A stretch of 64,000 nt of DNA from Mustela lutreola (lineage: Eukaryota; Chordata; Mammalia; Carnivora; Mustelidae): contig NC_081291.1 of NCBI RefSeq assembly GCF_030435805.1, forward strand, positions 11,617,001 to 11,681,000, read 5' to 3'. A program made the translations under genes and the position numbers. The notes beneath the pieces were generated by a model, which had not been told where the DNA came from, ran no database searches, and saw nothing but the letters and a program-made list of their open reading frames with translations. Shown here piece after piece: positions 23,917-35,645 of the stretch (the first letter of the stretch is position 1; every line of letters begins with the position of its first letter).

Positions 23917-24978
23917 TTCTCCAAAGTGGCTGCACCAACTTGCATTCCCACCAACAGTGGAAGAGGGTTCCCCTTTCTCTATGTCCTCTCCAACACACAT
24001 TGTTTCCCGCCTTGCTAATTCTGGCCATTCTAACTGTTGTTAGGTGGTATCTCAATGTGGTTTTAATTTGAATATCCCTGATGGCTAGTGATGATGAACA
24101 TTTTTTCATATGTCTGATAGCCATTTGTATGTCTTCATTGGAGAAGTGCCTGTTCATATCTTCTGCCCATTTTTTATATGATTATCTGTTTTGTGTTTGT
24201 TGAGTTTGAGAAGTTCTGTATAGATCCTGGATATCAACCTTTTGTCTGTACTGTCATTTGCAAATATCTTCTACCATTCTGTGGGTTGCCTATTTGTTTT
24301 GTTGACTGTTTCCTTTGCTGTGCAGAAGCTTTTGATCTTGATGATGTCCCAAAAGGTCATTTTCATTATTGTTTCCTTTGCCTTTGGAGAACAGTGTGGA
24401 GATTCCTCAAGAAATTAAAAATAGCGCTTCTCTATGACCCCGCAATACAGATGGAGTGAAAAGAAGGGCCATCTGTACCCCAATGTCCATAGCAGAAATG
24501 GCCACGTTCACCAAACTGTGGAAAGAACAAAGATGCCCTTCAATGGACAAATGGACAAGGAAGATGTGGTCCATATACACTACAGAGTATTATGCCTCCA
24601 TCATAAAGGATGAATACCCAACTTTTGTAGCAACATGGATGGGACTGGAAGAGATTATGCTGAGTGAAATAAGTCAAGCAGAGAAAGTCAGTTATCATAT
24701 GGTTTCACTTATTTGTGAAGCATAACTAATAACATGGAGGACATGGGTAGATGGAGAGGAGAAAGAAGTTGTGGGAAAGGGTGAGGGTTGGTGAACCATC
24801 AGAGACTATGGACTCTGATAAACCTGAGGGTTTTGAAGGGTCAGGGAGTGGAAGGTTGAGGGAGCCAGGTGGTGGTGGGTGTTAAGGAGGGCAAGTATTG
24901 CATGGAGCACTGGGTGTGGTGCAAAAACAATGAATACTGTTATGCTGAAAAGAAATTTTTCAAAAAGAAAATTTAAAA
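23917..24978 (+). mobile_element. Twin-primed L1 (lineage B) nested in ORF2
   Basis: Bases about 24385-24978 are sense ORF2 C-terminus plus 3' UTR; 23917-24384 are the preceding ORF2 part in antisense. The flanks share aagaatgatgt (23902-23912 and 24979-24989). The endonuclease part of the host ORF2 lies on both sides. Confidence 0.88.
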
Positions 24979-25303
24979 AAGAATGATGTTAATGTCCTTC
25001 TGTATCTCTGACTACATTCTTTAGTTTAACATCTAATTTATCTGATATGAGAATCACTACCCCAGCCTTCTTTTGAGGCCCATTGGCATGAAAGATACTT
25101 CTCCATTCCTTCACTTTCAGTCTGGATGTATCCTTAGGTTCAAAGTGGGTCTCTTGTAGACAACATATGGATGGGTCCTATCATTTTATCCAATATGCAA
25201 ACCTGTGTCATTTTGTGGGCACATTTAGGCCATTCACGTTGAGAGTGATTATTGATAGATATGTTTTTATTGATATCGTGTTACCTTTGAAGTCTTTGTT
25301 TCT

Positions 25304-25501
25304 TTTTTTTTTTTAAGATTTTATTTATTTATTTATTTGACAGACAGAAATCCAAAGTAGGCAGAGAGGCAGGCAGAGAAAGAAGGGGAAGCAGGTTCCC
25401 TGCTGAGCAGAGAGCCCAATGCGGGGCTCAATCCCAGGACCCTGAGATCATGACCTGAACCGAAGGCAGAGGCCTAATCCACTGAGCTACCCAGGCGCCA
25501 C
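25304..25501 (-). mobile_element. Can-SINE nested in L1
   Basis: Perfect 16-base duplication tgaagtctttgtttct at 25288-25303 and 25502-25517. On the minus strand it has a clean A box, B box (gggattgagcccc), CT-rich body and tail ending in T/A-rich sequence. One of the younger SINE copies. Confidence 0.97.
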
Positions 25502-25639
25502 TGAAGTCTTTGTTTCTATAGACAGTCTCCATATATTTCTGTTGAATGATATTCTTAGGATTTTTCCTCTTTTATAGAACCTCCCTTTATATTTCTTGCA
25601 GTGTCGGCTTGGTGGTCGCATACTCTTTTAAACCTTGCC

Positions 25640-26464
25640 AGTCTTGGAAGCTGTTTATCTCTCTCTCCATCCATTTTGAATTTCAGTCTTGCTGGATAAA
25701 GTATTCTTTGCTGCATGTCCTTCTCATTTAGTGCCCTGAATATGTCTTGCCAGTCCTTTCTGGCTTAGCAGGTTTCTGTGGACAGGTCTGACGTTGTTCT
25801 GATGGGCTTCCCTCTGTACATAAGGAATTTGTTCACCCTACGTGATTTCAAGAGCTCCTGTCTACAATTATGATTCATCAGTTTCACTCTCAGATGTCTC
25901 GAGGTCTTTCTAGATTCTGTGATCTTGGGGGGACATCTTTCGGCCTCCAGTACATGAGCACTGGTTCCATTAGCGAGACTGGGAAAATTTTCATGGAGAA
26001 TTTTTTCAACTGTATCTTCTAGTCTTCTATATTTATCCTCCCACTCAGGAATTCTAATAATTCTGACATTGGAACATCTCATGGCATCATTTATTTCTGT
26101 AATTCTATTTTCATGGCTGCTAAGCTGTTTGTTCCAGGGCTTCCTCCTGATCTTTTTTCTCTATCTGTTTGTCCTCCAGATCATTAATTCTATCTTCTGC
26201 CTCAGTTACCCTAGCTTTTAGAAAATTTAGATTAGATTGGAACTCACTGAGAACATTGTGAAACTCATCCCTGGTGCCTTTCACTTCTCCCCTAATCAAT
26301 TCCATTTTGTCCTCCATGGATTTCTCCAACCTAGCTATTGCCTGGATAATTTTTAGCCTGAATTCCCTTTCCAACATATTGTCTATGGCCATATCCAATA
26401 GCTCTGATGCAGAAGGCCCAGTCTCTGAATTTTTCTTCTGTTGGGCATTCCTCCTCCTAGTCAT
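25640..26464 (-). pseudogene. L1 ORF1 remains of the long antisense L1
   Basis: The ATG at 26464 starts MTRRRNAQQKKNSETGPSAS. A coiled-coil region follows (IIQAIARLEKSMEDKMELIRGE ... EDRINDLEDKQIE). The frame breaks near 26120, and the RNA-recognition and C-terminal part continues at 25765-26082 (IRIPEWEDKYRRLEDTVEKIL). ORF1p is the trimeric RNA-binding chaperone of the L1 particle. This copy cannot make a full protein. Confidence 0.88.
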
Positions 26465-29001
26465 TTTGGTGAGAGATGGCTGAATGGATGTGTAGCTGAA
26501 TGTATTGACCATGGTGCAGGCAAGGTGCACTCTGGAATGATTCTGAACAATGGAGAATCCCCACCCAAAAGGAAGAAATAAGAAAAAAAAAAGAGAGATA
26601 AATACTGGAAAAAATAAAGATAAAATAAAAGAGAAGGCCCAGCCCAAATGGGCCCCAAGGTAAGATTTATGAAGTATACAAACAAAAACAGACAAACAAA
26701 AAGACTGACAAAGGTAGATGGCAAGAGAAAAAAATAAATATATAAAAACAAAACAAAAAATGGGAAACTCGTCAAAAAAAATCCCAGGTATAAGATTTAT
26801 ATACTACCAGGACAAAAAGAAATACACAGAAACACTGGCAGAAGAAAAAGATGTAAGAGTGGTTATAAATTCTCAGCATGGATGAGGAAAGTTATTTTGA
26901 TTCTCCCTGGATATATCTTGATATCTCTGTTAAGGGACTCAACTTTTCTAAGATAAATGGGGTTTAAAAATTGGCTTACCTATAGGGATAGCATTGATTG
27001 GGTAAAGGGGATTACTTTGAAGCTTAACTCTATATGAATATTAAAAAAAAACTAAATTAAATTTTAAAAATTAAAAAAATAGAAAAGCAAAAGAGAAACA
27101 AAGGTGTATGTATCAAAAAGTTCAGGTTAAAAAGTTATTATGGAATTTGATGTACCAGACATCTCACTGTGATGGTAAATAGGTTAAAAAGTTATATATT
27201 TTAAAAAATGAACCAAAATAGTGTGAAAGAATTAAAACTAAAAGTTGTATCTATGATGTAGTGGTTGGTGTCCCCTTGTCTTTTTTTTTTTTTTTTCTTT
27301 CTGTGGGAGGTGTTTGCCATGTGGGTTTTCAGGGAGTCTTGTTGGAGTTAAGTCATCCTGCCTCCATCAAGGGAGTGGGCTCTGAAGAAACCGGTTTTTC
27401 ATGCTTTTGTTCTCTGGAGCTTTTTGTTTGTTTGTTTGTTTAATTTTTTTAAATTTATTTTCAGCGTAACAGTATTCACTGTTTTTGCACCACACCCAGT
27501 GCTCCATGCAATCCATGCCCTCTCCAATACCCACCACCTGGTTCCCCCAACCTCCAACCCCCCTCACCCCTTCAAAACCCTCAGATTATTTTTCAGAGTC
27601 CATAGTCTCTCATGGTTCACCTCCCCTTCCAATTACCCTCAACTCCCTTCGATACAGATGTAGTGAAAAGAAGGGTCATCTGTACCCCAATGCTTATAGC
27701 AGCAATGGCCATTGTTGCCAAACTGTGGAAAGATGCCCTTCAACGTATGAATGGATAAGATGTGGTCCATATACACTATGGAGTATTATGCCTCCATCAG
27801 AAAGGATGAATACCCAGCTTTTATAGCAACATGGATGAAACTGGAAGAGATTATGCTGAGTGAAATAAGTCAAGCAGAGAGAGTCAATTATCATATGGTT
27901 TCACTTATTTGTGGAGCATAACAAGTAGCATGGAGGACATGGGGAGTTAGAGAGGAAAAGGGAGTTGGGGGAAATTGGAAGGGGAGGTGAACCATGGGAG
28001 ACTATGGACTCTGGAGGTTTTTTTTGTTTGTTTGTTTGTTTGTTCATTTGTTTTCTTTCCCCTTGGCAGCTTTTGATGGCTTTTGGAGGTTTAGAGGAAA
28101 GCAAACTGCACCCAGACCTCCCTCTCAGAAATAAGCCTCAGTCTGTTCCCCTCTGGGTGCTCCCAAGCACATAAATTCCCCCCTCTGCTGCTGGCAGAGC
28201 ACGTTCCCAGTCATGGTCTCTGGGGTCACAGGAACTCCTGCTTGTACCCAAAACCCCAATAGCTGATAGGCGATAGCTGTGGCTGTCTGGGCAGCTCCAG
28301 ACTGCCAGAGAGGTCCCAAGCAGAGATAGTACACTGAGATTTTCCCACTGGCCCAGACTGAGAATGCTCAGACTCTCCAGGGTCCAAGAGAGCCCCGGCT
28401 AGCGCTTGCACACACCTCTCTCAGGGGAGAGTGTGGGGCACAACTCAGATTCTGGTAGCACAGAGCTTGAGTGGAGAGTGCAAAAGGCTGTGGTTCTGCC
28501 AGCTGACAAAGCTCCCTCATTCTCACCCCAATGCTCTCAGGCCCGCTGGCAGCTCAGGGACCAAGACCTGGTCTCTTCACCGCAGTCTATCTTGCTCAGT
28601 GCCAGGGGTGGCTGTCCTGGGTCCAGGGACTTAAGCCCCTAACCCTAACCACCCCAATTTCCACAATTTCCCCCCAGGATCCTTTGCTCTTTTTGAGTGC
28701 TCTCAAGCACACTCCACATTAATGCTGGTCCCCAATCACAGGGCACTCTCGCATTGGGGTATTACTTTCCAATGGGTCACTTCTGGTGGCTCCCTCCCCC
28801 TTTTGTTTATCTTCTGATATCAGTCCGATGTTCCCACTCCACTTTACTTGTCCCCTGCCCCTATAGAGATCCAGAAGTGTATAATTCTAATCTCAGGCTG
28901 ATTTCATGGTCGATCAGAATTCTTTGGTAGGTAATCATCTCACTTTAGAGTACAGGTTGAAATGGCGACTCCTCCTACTTCCCGGCCATCTTGTCTCCCC
29001 C
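26465..29001 (-). promoter_or_regulatory. L1 5' UTR (internal promoter region)
   Basis: The sequence between ORF1 and the 5' terminus is about 1.95 kb after removing the nested L1. Bases about 28060-28990 are richer in G+C than the surroundings. In the L1 family this region carries an RNA polymerase II promoter; whether this copy retains activity cannot be read from sequence. Confidence 0.65.
27441..28008 (-). mobile_element. Twin-primed L1 (lineage B) nested in the L1 5' UTR
   Basis: Bases 27441-27650 are antisense tail and 3' UTR; 27651-28008 are sense and cover the preceding ORF2 C-terminus and the start of the 3' UTR. The two parts overlap by about 50 bases of L1 sequence. The flanks ctctggagcttttt (from 27411) and ctctggaggttttt (from 28009), each followed by TTTG repeats, form the target-site duplication. 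Confidence 0.85.
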
Positions 29002-29129
29002 TCACATCTTGGTTGGAATTTTTAAACAGGTAGCAAAGGAAGTTTCTCTGATTTTGCTGGCAGAAATGTGAACTATTACGATGTTGGGAAAATAACATAG
29101 AGACAGCTATAAATATGAAAATACACATA

Positions 29130-29300
29130 TTGCTCAGCTCAGAAATTCTCAATTTCGACACTATCGACATTGTGGTCCAGTCTGTTCTCTGTGGTGACCT
29201 ATATCCTGAGCCTTGCAGGATGATGTTTAGAGCATCCTTGGCCTCTCCTGACACCTCCCATGTGACTCCAAGTTCCCAGTGACCCCCTGAAGAACAATAT
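29130..29300. mobile_element. hAT-Charlie type DNA transposon fossil, MER20-like
   Basis: The wording 'cactatcgacattgtggtcc' and then 'aggatgatgtttagagcatcc' and 'ttggcctctcctgac' matches what I remember of MER20-type non-autonomous hAT elements. It is old and incomplete. A library search would settle the family. Confidence 0.5.
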
Positions 29301-31620
29301 TTCCTTCAGTGTAGAACCAGACTTTTAACATAACAATCTCCAAATAATTTTGTAGAATTGTTATAATAGCAATGTATTGAAAAAGAATTGGAAAATCTTT
29401 CAAAGTGTGAGTAGCATAGCCACATCATGAAAATTATGCAGACCCTGAAATAAAGAATTCTCATTACCCTAGTTGACTGGAGGCAAGTTCATGAGGTATT
29501 ATTCAGTAAAAAGGAAGAATGGAAACAAGTAGGAAAAAAGACAATTTATCATGAGCATAGGATACTACTTATCCAATTTTACAGTGTATAAATGTGTATT
29601 TTTACATAATCTAGGAAGAGAAGTTTTAATGAAACAAAGAATTTAAAGAATAAGGATTGACAGGAGGAATGAAATTAGGTCAAGTATACTGTCTTCAAAA
29701 CAACTGTGTGAAACAAAATTCAATGAGAATCTAAAACTAACATATAAAAAGACATAAAATAATAATTCAGTGCTGTCAAAATGGTTCACTAATTCCATAT
29801 TAGATGTCCAAAGACTTGGAATAAAAGAATATGAGTGAATTATCTTTACAGCTGGGGAGTAAGCACTCTCTAAGTGATCATTTTTTCTTACATAAAGATA
29901 CATGGATTGAAATATGCTTAGGAAGGTAAAGGCAATCTTCAGTCAAAGGTAAAGAAGAGATGACAGTCAAAGATGGTGCAACTTTTAGAAATGGATCTCA
30001 TCACAAAGAGACAAAAGGATCCATGGGGAATGACAGAGATGCAAAAACAATTGGAAAATACATATAGAGGTGATTTATTAGCACTCAATGTACAAAGTAT
30101 CATTTACTTCATTTTTGTTTATTGCAAGGACTTCCAATTAAAAAATATTAGTGAAAGCTTGATATTTCAGGGTGGATAATATCAAAATGCAATAAAGAGA
30201 ACACCATATAACCAAGTGACAGATTCAAGTCCATACAATAATGAACACAATTCCCCACATATGCATCTATACATACATACTAGAACTCAATGCAAACAGC
30301 AAATTTGGTAAAACAAATACAAAACCCTCCTCTAATTCTTTGTTTGAAAGAATGCAATCAAAGAAAATAATAACCACCTCCCCCGACTCCATTGTACAAA
30401 TACAAAGACCTGGTAGAGACAATGTACAGTAGAGAAAAAATGAATAACTAACCCCAAAATATATTCAGCTCTCCTAGTGATGAAATCATTGCAAAGCTAA
30501 GCCCCTTTATATAGTTTTCATTGTTAGATAATTGTTTTCACATGAATACCCAGAGGAACAGGGGATGCTGCGAAAATGTATGTCTTATGAATTACTGTTG
30601 CAAGTTATTATCTGGAAGAAATAAATTGGTCTAGGTCTTTCTCATCAGTATGGAAACAGAGTACAATATGCCCCATTTTAAAGACAAAAAAGAAATGCCC
30701 TGACTTCACTGGACATCTCTCCATACCTAATATTCCTAATCTGTTTAATTGCAAAACTTGGTAATGTGTTCTATTTTTACTGGAAGTACTTTATGCCTCC
30801 CATCCCTTCACTTCATTGTAAGCAATCACACATGTGCTGCTGAGAAACTATTCACTTCTTTCTTTAACATCATCAGTGAATCCATTCATCAGTTCGTTGG
30901 GCAAGCAAATGAGTACTGAGATCTCTAGGTTCTGGGCTAGGCTGGAGGCTATCAGGTAAACTCAGATAAATGCACCAGGTTTGGATTGTGTATGACCCTG
31001 GCCTGCAGAACCTGCTGGGCTCTGGGACTGACCTGAATGGCAACTCTGAGGGAGGGGTCTCTATGTGGCAGTCTGAATTCCTCCTGTGTCGGGATGATGG
31101 TGACTAAATTCTGTCCCTTGACAAGATGGCAGGAAGGAGGGTGAGATAAGTCTCCCAGCCAAGCTTAGGACTCCAGAGGCAAAACCAGGCCCTATCCATC
31201 CCAATTTGGCACAGGCAGAGGTATTGCTACACTGGGGATATTTAGAGTTTCTTTGTCTGCTCATGAGGCACGTTTCCTTCCTGGTCCTCCAACCTCTAAG
31301 CACATGAGTTTCCTATGGGACACTGGTGTGGACATGAAGGGAAATTTTCCTGGAGATTGTGTGTTCCCCCCACAGACCAGGTTATAACCAAGTGAATCCA
31401 GAATTAATTACCCCTTCCTCAGGAGCTCCCAGAGTTTAGACCTTCCAGCACCTTATCCCAACCCTGACTTCAACTTTTCCACAAAGCCTAGGACTGAACA
31501 ATGTGTCTGGATGAGATCCCTTGGATCTCCAAATTGTTGACTTGTGGTGGAACACAGCCCTGCCATCTATAGAATATCCCTGCTTTCCTTTTCAATGAGG
31601 AGAACTAAGCTTTTTTGACA
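29300..31620. other. Mostly single-copy DNA; right part is a duplicated block
   Basis: No gene is supported. From about 30880 the sequence is paralogous to 41110 onward in the same orientation (for example gtctgaattcctcc at about 31071 and 41278, and ctctaagcacatga at about 31294 and 41512). Confidence 0.55.
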
Positions 31621-32030
31621 TAAACCTTGAGCAAGGAATGCCTGGGTGGCTCAATCTATTAGGCATCTGTCTCCAGCTCAGGCCATTATCCCAGGATACT
31701 GGGATTGAGTCCCAGGTTCCTTAATCAGTGTGAGCCTGCTTCTCCCTCTGTCTACCTCTCCTCTGGCTTGGGCATGCTCTCTCTCTCTCTCTCTGACAAA
31801 TAAATACAATAATTTTTAAAACCAAACAAACAAACAAATGAAAAACCTTGAGCAAGACATACCTCAGCTTCCTGATACATTTTCCAAATGATTAGGAATT
31901 TCATACTTATAAATTAAGAGCTATCATTTGGTCCCTTAGTGTGAAACTTTTGTTATTTATAAGAAATATATTTAGAATTTTTGCACTATTTTAATTATTT
32001 TGGAATAAAAAAGTAAACAGATTCTTCCTT
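30880..32030 (+). repeat. Segmental duplication block A (partner at 41110-42010)
   Basis: The block lies just downstream of OR-2, since OR-2 is on the minus strand. Shared landmarks occur in the same order as at 41.1-42.0 kb, including 'attaggaatttc' followed by 'ttaagagctatcattt'/'ttaagggctgtcactt'. Identity is moderate, so the duplication is old. Confidence 0.7.
31636..31842 (+). mobile_element. Can-SINE
   Basis: Perfect 14-base duplication aaaccttgagcaag at 31622-31635 and 31843-31856. Head 'gaatgcctgggtggctcaat', CT-rich body with a (CT)n run, tail with AAAC repeats. It is absent from the duplicated block at 41 kb, so it inserted after that duplication. Confidence 0.96.
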
Positions 32031-32259
32031 GTATCGTCCAGAATGCACCAAGACTTGCAAACGTTTTTTTTTTTTTTTTTTTTTATCCCAGTGAGAAACA
32101 TTTCAGGCTTCTGACCCCCTGAATTTGTCAGAGCACAAGTGTGTTTTAAACACTGATGTAGTCATTTTACATTAGCATTAGAAACTGAATACAAATATTT
32201 ATCCAATAAAATTTTGCTCAGGAAACTAAGCTTAAGCAATCTTAGGAACTTGTTCAGTC

Positions 32260-33207
32260 CTATGACAATTGACCATGTAGAATCTCCCTCAAAAAGAATG
32301 TTTTCAGAGCCCTCTTTATATCTTTGTTCCTCAGGCTGTAGATGAAGGGGTTCAGCATGGGTGTGACCACCGTGTACATCACTGAGGCCACTGCACTTGC
32401 GTGGGAGCTCTGGGTAGCAGCAGAGCTAAGATACACACCTAGCATTGTACAATAAAATAATGAGACAACAGAAAGGTGAGATGCACAGGTAGAAAATGCT
32501 TTATACTTGCCCCTAGCTGATGATATTCCACGTATGGAGGAAACAATTTTAGAATAAGAGTAAAGGATGCCAGCAAAAGGACCACCACCCAGCAGGACAG
32601 CTGCAAAATACATCACCAAATTATTAAGAAAGGTATCAGAGCAGGCAAGTTGGACCATCTCATTGAGTTCACAAAAAAAGTGAGGGATTTTCACCTCTGT
32701 ACAGAAGGAAAGTCGCAACATCATTAAACTTTGCAACAAGGAATTCAGGATGCACATGATCCAGGACAACAGAACCAGCAGTCCACAGAACCGGGGTTTC
32801 ATGATGACTTTGTAGTGTAGGGGGTGACAGATGGCCACATAGCGATCATAGGCCATCACACTCAGGAGAAAGACATCCAACACAGCAAAGAGTATGAAAA
32901 AATAAATCTGTGTGACACAGCCTGCAAAGGTTATGACTTTACTTTCTGTCTGTATATTCATCAGCATCTTAGGGACAGTGGTAGACGTGGAAAAGATGTC
33001 TACAAAGGACAGGTTGGCCAGGAAGAAGTACATGGGAGTGTGGAGGTGGGAGTCAGAGCAGACGGTCAGGATGATGAGCAGGTTTCCAACCACCGTGATC
33101 AGGTACATGGAGAGGAAAAGCCCAAATATGAGGGGCTGCAGTTCTGGTTCCTCTGAAAATCCCAGAAGAAGAAACTCTGAAATTTGTGTATCATTGCTGG
33201 GTTTCAT
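32260..33207 (-). CDS. Olfactory receptor, family 7 type (OR-2), intact
   Basis: An odorant receptor of 315 residues, seven-transmembrane, plasma membrane of olfactory neurons. The start [20 protein letters not shown] carries an NDT N-glycosylation site. Hallmarks are GNLLIILTV (TM1), LHTPMYFFL (TM2), [15 protein letters not shown] (TM3 end), SYSKIVSSI (TM5), [13 protein letters not shown] (TM6) and [14 protein letters not shown] (TM7). The coding exon has no break. About 13 bases before the ATG the minus strand has a pyrimidine-rich stretch ending in AG, followed by tcacctctaccac, like the other receptors here. OR-2 is closest to the pseudogene OR-3, sharing MKPSNDT and [14 protein letters not shown]. 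Confidence 0.95.
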   Translation of the reverse strand: MKPSNDTQISEFLLLGFSEEPELQPLIFGLFLSMYLITVVGNLLIILTVCSDSHLHTPMYFFLANLSFVDIFSTSTTVPKMLMNIQTESKVITFAGCVTQIYFFILFAVLDVFLLSVMAYDRYVAICHPLHYKVIMKPRFCGLLVLLSWIMCILNSLLQSLMMLRLSFCTEVKIPHFFCELNEMVQLACSDTFLNNLVMYFAAVLLGGGPFAGILYSYSKIVSSIRGISSARGKYKAFSTCASHLSVVSLFYCTMLGVYLSSAATQSSHASAVASVMYTVVTPMLNPFIYSLRNKDIKRALKTFFLREILHGQLS

Positions 33208-33470
33208 GTGGTAGAGGTGACTTCAAGGACAGAGGCAAACAGCTTGATTAATTTTCATGTGCTTGTATTGCTCACAGATTTAAAATGTTACCTTTTTAAT
33301 TTTGTAGTCTAAATATTCATTTTAATATTTTGCACATGGTTATGGTCCAATTCAGGGGATCCCCTGCACCACAATAATTATGAAATTTTTCTTCCAATCA
33401 CTTAATTTACAAAAGGCCATGTATTCCACACTTTCAAGTAAATTATTTCAAATCCCAGAAATACAAATTA
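33208..33470 (-). repeat. Duplicated 5' flank of OR-2 (partner at 52751-53000)
   Basis: Both copies contain 'agcttgattaattttcac' or close variants, then 'aaaatgttacctttttat', 'ttcaggggatcccct' and 'aatttacaaaaggccatgta' in the same order. The likely promoter or 5' exon side of the receptor was therefore part of the duplicated unit. Confidence 0.88.
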
Positions 33471-34126
33471 AGTCCTGGCCATGATTTAAACATTTTCTAG
33501 GTGATGAGGATAGGGTGCTAAGGAAAAAATTTCCCTATCATTCAATAATGGAGAAGGAATACATTAACAAATAAGAAAATAAATAGCCTTTCAGAGAGTG
33601 GCAGATGGTATGAAGAAAAGGAAAACAGGGATAAAGCAAAGAGTGAATAGGGCATGATATTTTCATGGGTATATAAGCCAATTCTGTGAACAAGGTGACA
33701 TTGCCACAAAAATCTCAATTAAGAGATGGAAGCAGACCTAGGATTATGGAGGAAGTGTGTACCTGGCAGAGGTAATGGCCAGTGCAAAGGCCTTGAGGAT
33801 GGTACTTGTTCCCAACTGTTCAAGTCAAAAAGCAAAGCCAGTGCTACAAGGGGAATGAGCAGGAGGGAGCCTGAGGAGAGAAGTCCTCAGACACACTGAG
33901 GAGAGAAGTGACCTCTCTTTTACCTCTGAAACCTCAAGGCACAGGGACTTCCTTGTCCACACTGCCTCTCCCACTGTATTCATCGTGTTGCAAAGGCATC
34001 TCATGAATTGAACCAGATCCTCTTCTTAGTGGCCTCTCTTGATTGAATGGTGGGCCCCGTGTTTTGTCACTTTGGGAGTTATGAGTCCTGGCACCTTGTT
34101 GTGGAGACAGTTCATACTCTACAAGT

Positions 34127-34136
34127 TACATACACA

Positions 34137-34172
<36 letters not shown>
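34127..34172 (+). repeat. (CA)n microsatellite
   Basis: A CA dinucleotide run with one early interruption. Confidence 0.95.
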
Positions 34173-34174
<2 letters not shown>

Positions 34175-34362
34175 ACCATCCTCTCCTGGTTTGTGTTAGT
34201 ACCTTGTCTTTCTCTGTCCCTGCACATATTCTATTGTGCCAGGAATGAATTCGACCCACATAGGCCCTATCAGTGGACTTTTCCCTGCAAAATGCAGAGT
34301 TGCCAATCCTTAAGCCTCTCATGGATAAATAATATATTTAAATATTAAAATACATGCATAAA

Positions 34363-34398
34363 CAATGAATTCTGTTACGCTGAAAAGAAATTTAAAAA
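34363..34398 (+). mobile_element. Minimal L1 tail insertion, 36 bases
   Basis: Reads 'caatgaattctgttacgctg' followed by the A-rich L1 tail only. Possible duplication atgcataaa (34354-34362) and atgcctaaa (34399-34407). Confidence 0.6.
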
Positions 34399-34415
34399 AT
34401 GCCTAAATGTATATA

Positions 34416-34443
34416 TACGTGTGTGTGTGTGTGTGTGTGTGTG
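34416..34443 (+). repeat. (TG)n microsatellite
   Basis: Nearly pure GT run directly after the L1 tail region. Confidence 0.95.
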
Positions 34444-35075
34444 TATTCTCGAAATTGAGCAATGGGTTAAACAAACACTTCACAAGACAAAGTATACAAA
34501 ACACAATGAAAGTTGGGTGTTTTTATATCAAGCATAGAAGACTTATTTTTCATGTACCTCTTGCATCATTTCTGGCCAATTTATTTCTATGTGGTCTGGT
34601 AGGGGATGGGGTTAGTCCCTTTCTCCCTTCTCTATGTGTCATATTTTCTTGATATTCTTGAGCTTTGGGTATACATCTCTCTTTTTCTAACCCAGTGGGC
34701 ACACTCTAATCATCATTCTGGATTTCACCCAATGTGCAAATGGGTCCACAGACCACACTCTACAATCCTGTCCCCACCATGACAATTTTTTTTTGTACTC
34801 AACAATTTTCTTCATATCAATTTATCTGTGGATATCATTTCATACACACATTTATTTCATTAAGTTCTGTCCTCATTGTGGTGATTCATGATTCAAAAGT
34901 GCAGGGACTTCACCTTCTTTGTTCTTTTTTTTTCCACCAAGTTTTATGAATATATGTGTTTCCTATAAAAATCCCCAAGAATGTGGGTAGGTTTAGAATG
35001 AACAGAATGAAGGGATCACAAAACCAGGTTAAAATGTAAATTGAGCCATTTAAAAACACCAGTTTTAGGCAAAAC

Positions 35076-35182
35076 GACATTGGGGAGGGTATGTGCTTTG
35101 GTGAGTGCTGTGAAGTGTGTAAACCTGTTGATTCACAGACCTGTACCCCTGGGGATAAAAATATATGTTTATATTTAAAAAA
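35076..35182 (+). mobile_element. L1 tail-only insertion (lineage A)
   Basis: About 107 bases covering 'acattggggagggtatgtg' to 'aaaatatatgtttat', the end of the lineage-A 3' UTR, followed by an A-rich tail. Confidence 0.88.
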
Positions 35183-35193
35183 AGGGAATATTT

Positions 35194-35645
35194 CTGCCCT
35201 TCAACAGATGAATGGATAAGGAAGATGTGGTGCATATACACTATGGAATATTATGCCTCCATCAGAAAGGATGAATATCCAACTTTTGTAGCAACATGGA
35301 TGAGACTGGAAAAGATTATGCTGAGTGAAATAAGTCAAGCAGAGAGAGTAAATTATCATATGGTTTCACTTACTTGTGGAGCATAACAAATATCATGGAG
35401 GACATGGGGAGTTGGAGAGGAGAAGGGAGTTGGGGGAAATTGGAAGGGGAGGTGAACCATGAGAGACTATGGACTCTGAAAAACAATCTGAGGGGAATGA
35501 AGTGGTGGGGGGGTGGGAGGTTGGGGTACCAAGTGGTGGGTATTATAGAGGGCACAGATTGCATGGAGCACTGGGTGTGGTGCAAAAATAATGAATACTG
35601 TTGTGCTGAAAATAAATAAATGTAATTTAAAAATAAATAAAAGAA
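35194..35645 (+). mobile_element. L1 3' end (lineage B)
   Basis: Starts at the [20 protein letters not shown] codons of ORF2, frame open to the ORF2 stop at 35386, then the lineage-B 3' UTR and tail. It directly follows the lineage-A tail, so two insertions stand head to tail. Confidence 0.92.

Larger units (their letters stand above)
20094..29001 (-). mobile_element. Long antisense L1: 5' UTR, ORF1, ORF2 and 3' UTR, with four nested insertions
   Basis: Read from right to left: a 5' terminus resembling that of the L1 at 48365 (ggggagacaagatggc, at about 28985-29001); a long 5' UTR (to 26465); ORF1 from the ATG at 26464; ORF2 from about 25600 with endonuclease, reverse transcriptase and C-terminal domains; and the lineage-B 3' UTR ending about 20094. 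Nested inside are a twin-primed L1 at 27441-28008, a Can-SINE at 25304-25501, a twin-primed L1 at 23917-24978 and an L1 tail at 22372-22478. Both frames are broken in several places and the 3' tail is short. No clear target-site duplication was seen. Confidence 0.9.
33471..35070. other. Single-copy DNA with CA and TG microsatellites
   Basis: No gene is seen. It contains a (CA)n tract, a (TG)n tract and one very short L1 tail, listed separately. Confidence 0.6.

Noticed and set aside
28636-28656. Telomere-like 'ccctaaccctaacc'
   Set aside because: Only about two units, located inside the L1 5' UTR; chance or family sequence, not an interstitial telomere.
32824-33214. Open frames on the plus strand opposite OR-2, and similar ones at 52359-52763 and 61193-61459
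   Set aside because: They are antisense shadows of conserved receptor coding sequence and occur at the same place opposite OR-2, OR-3 and OR-4.
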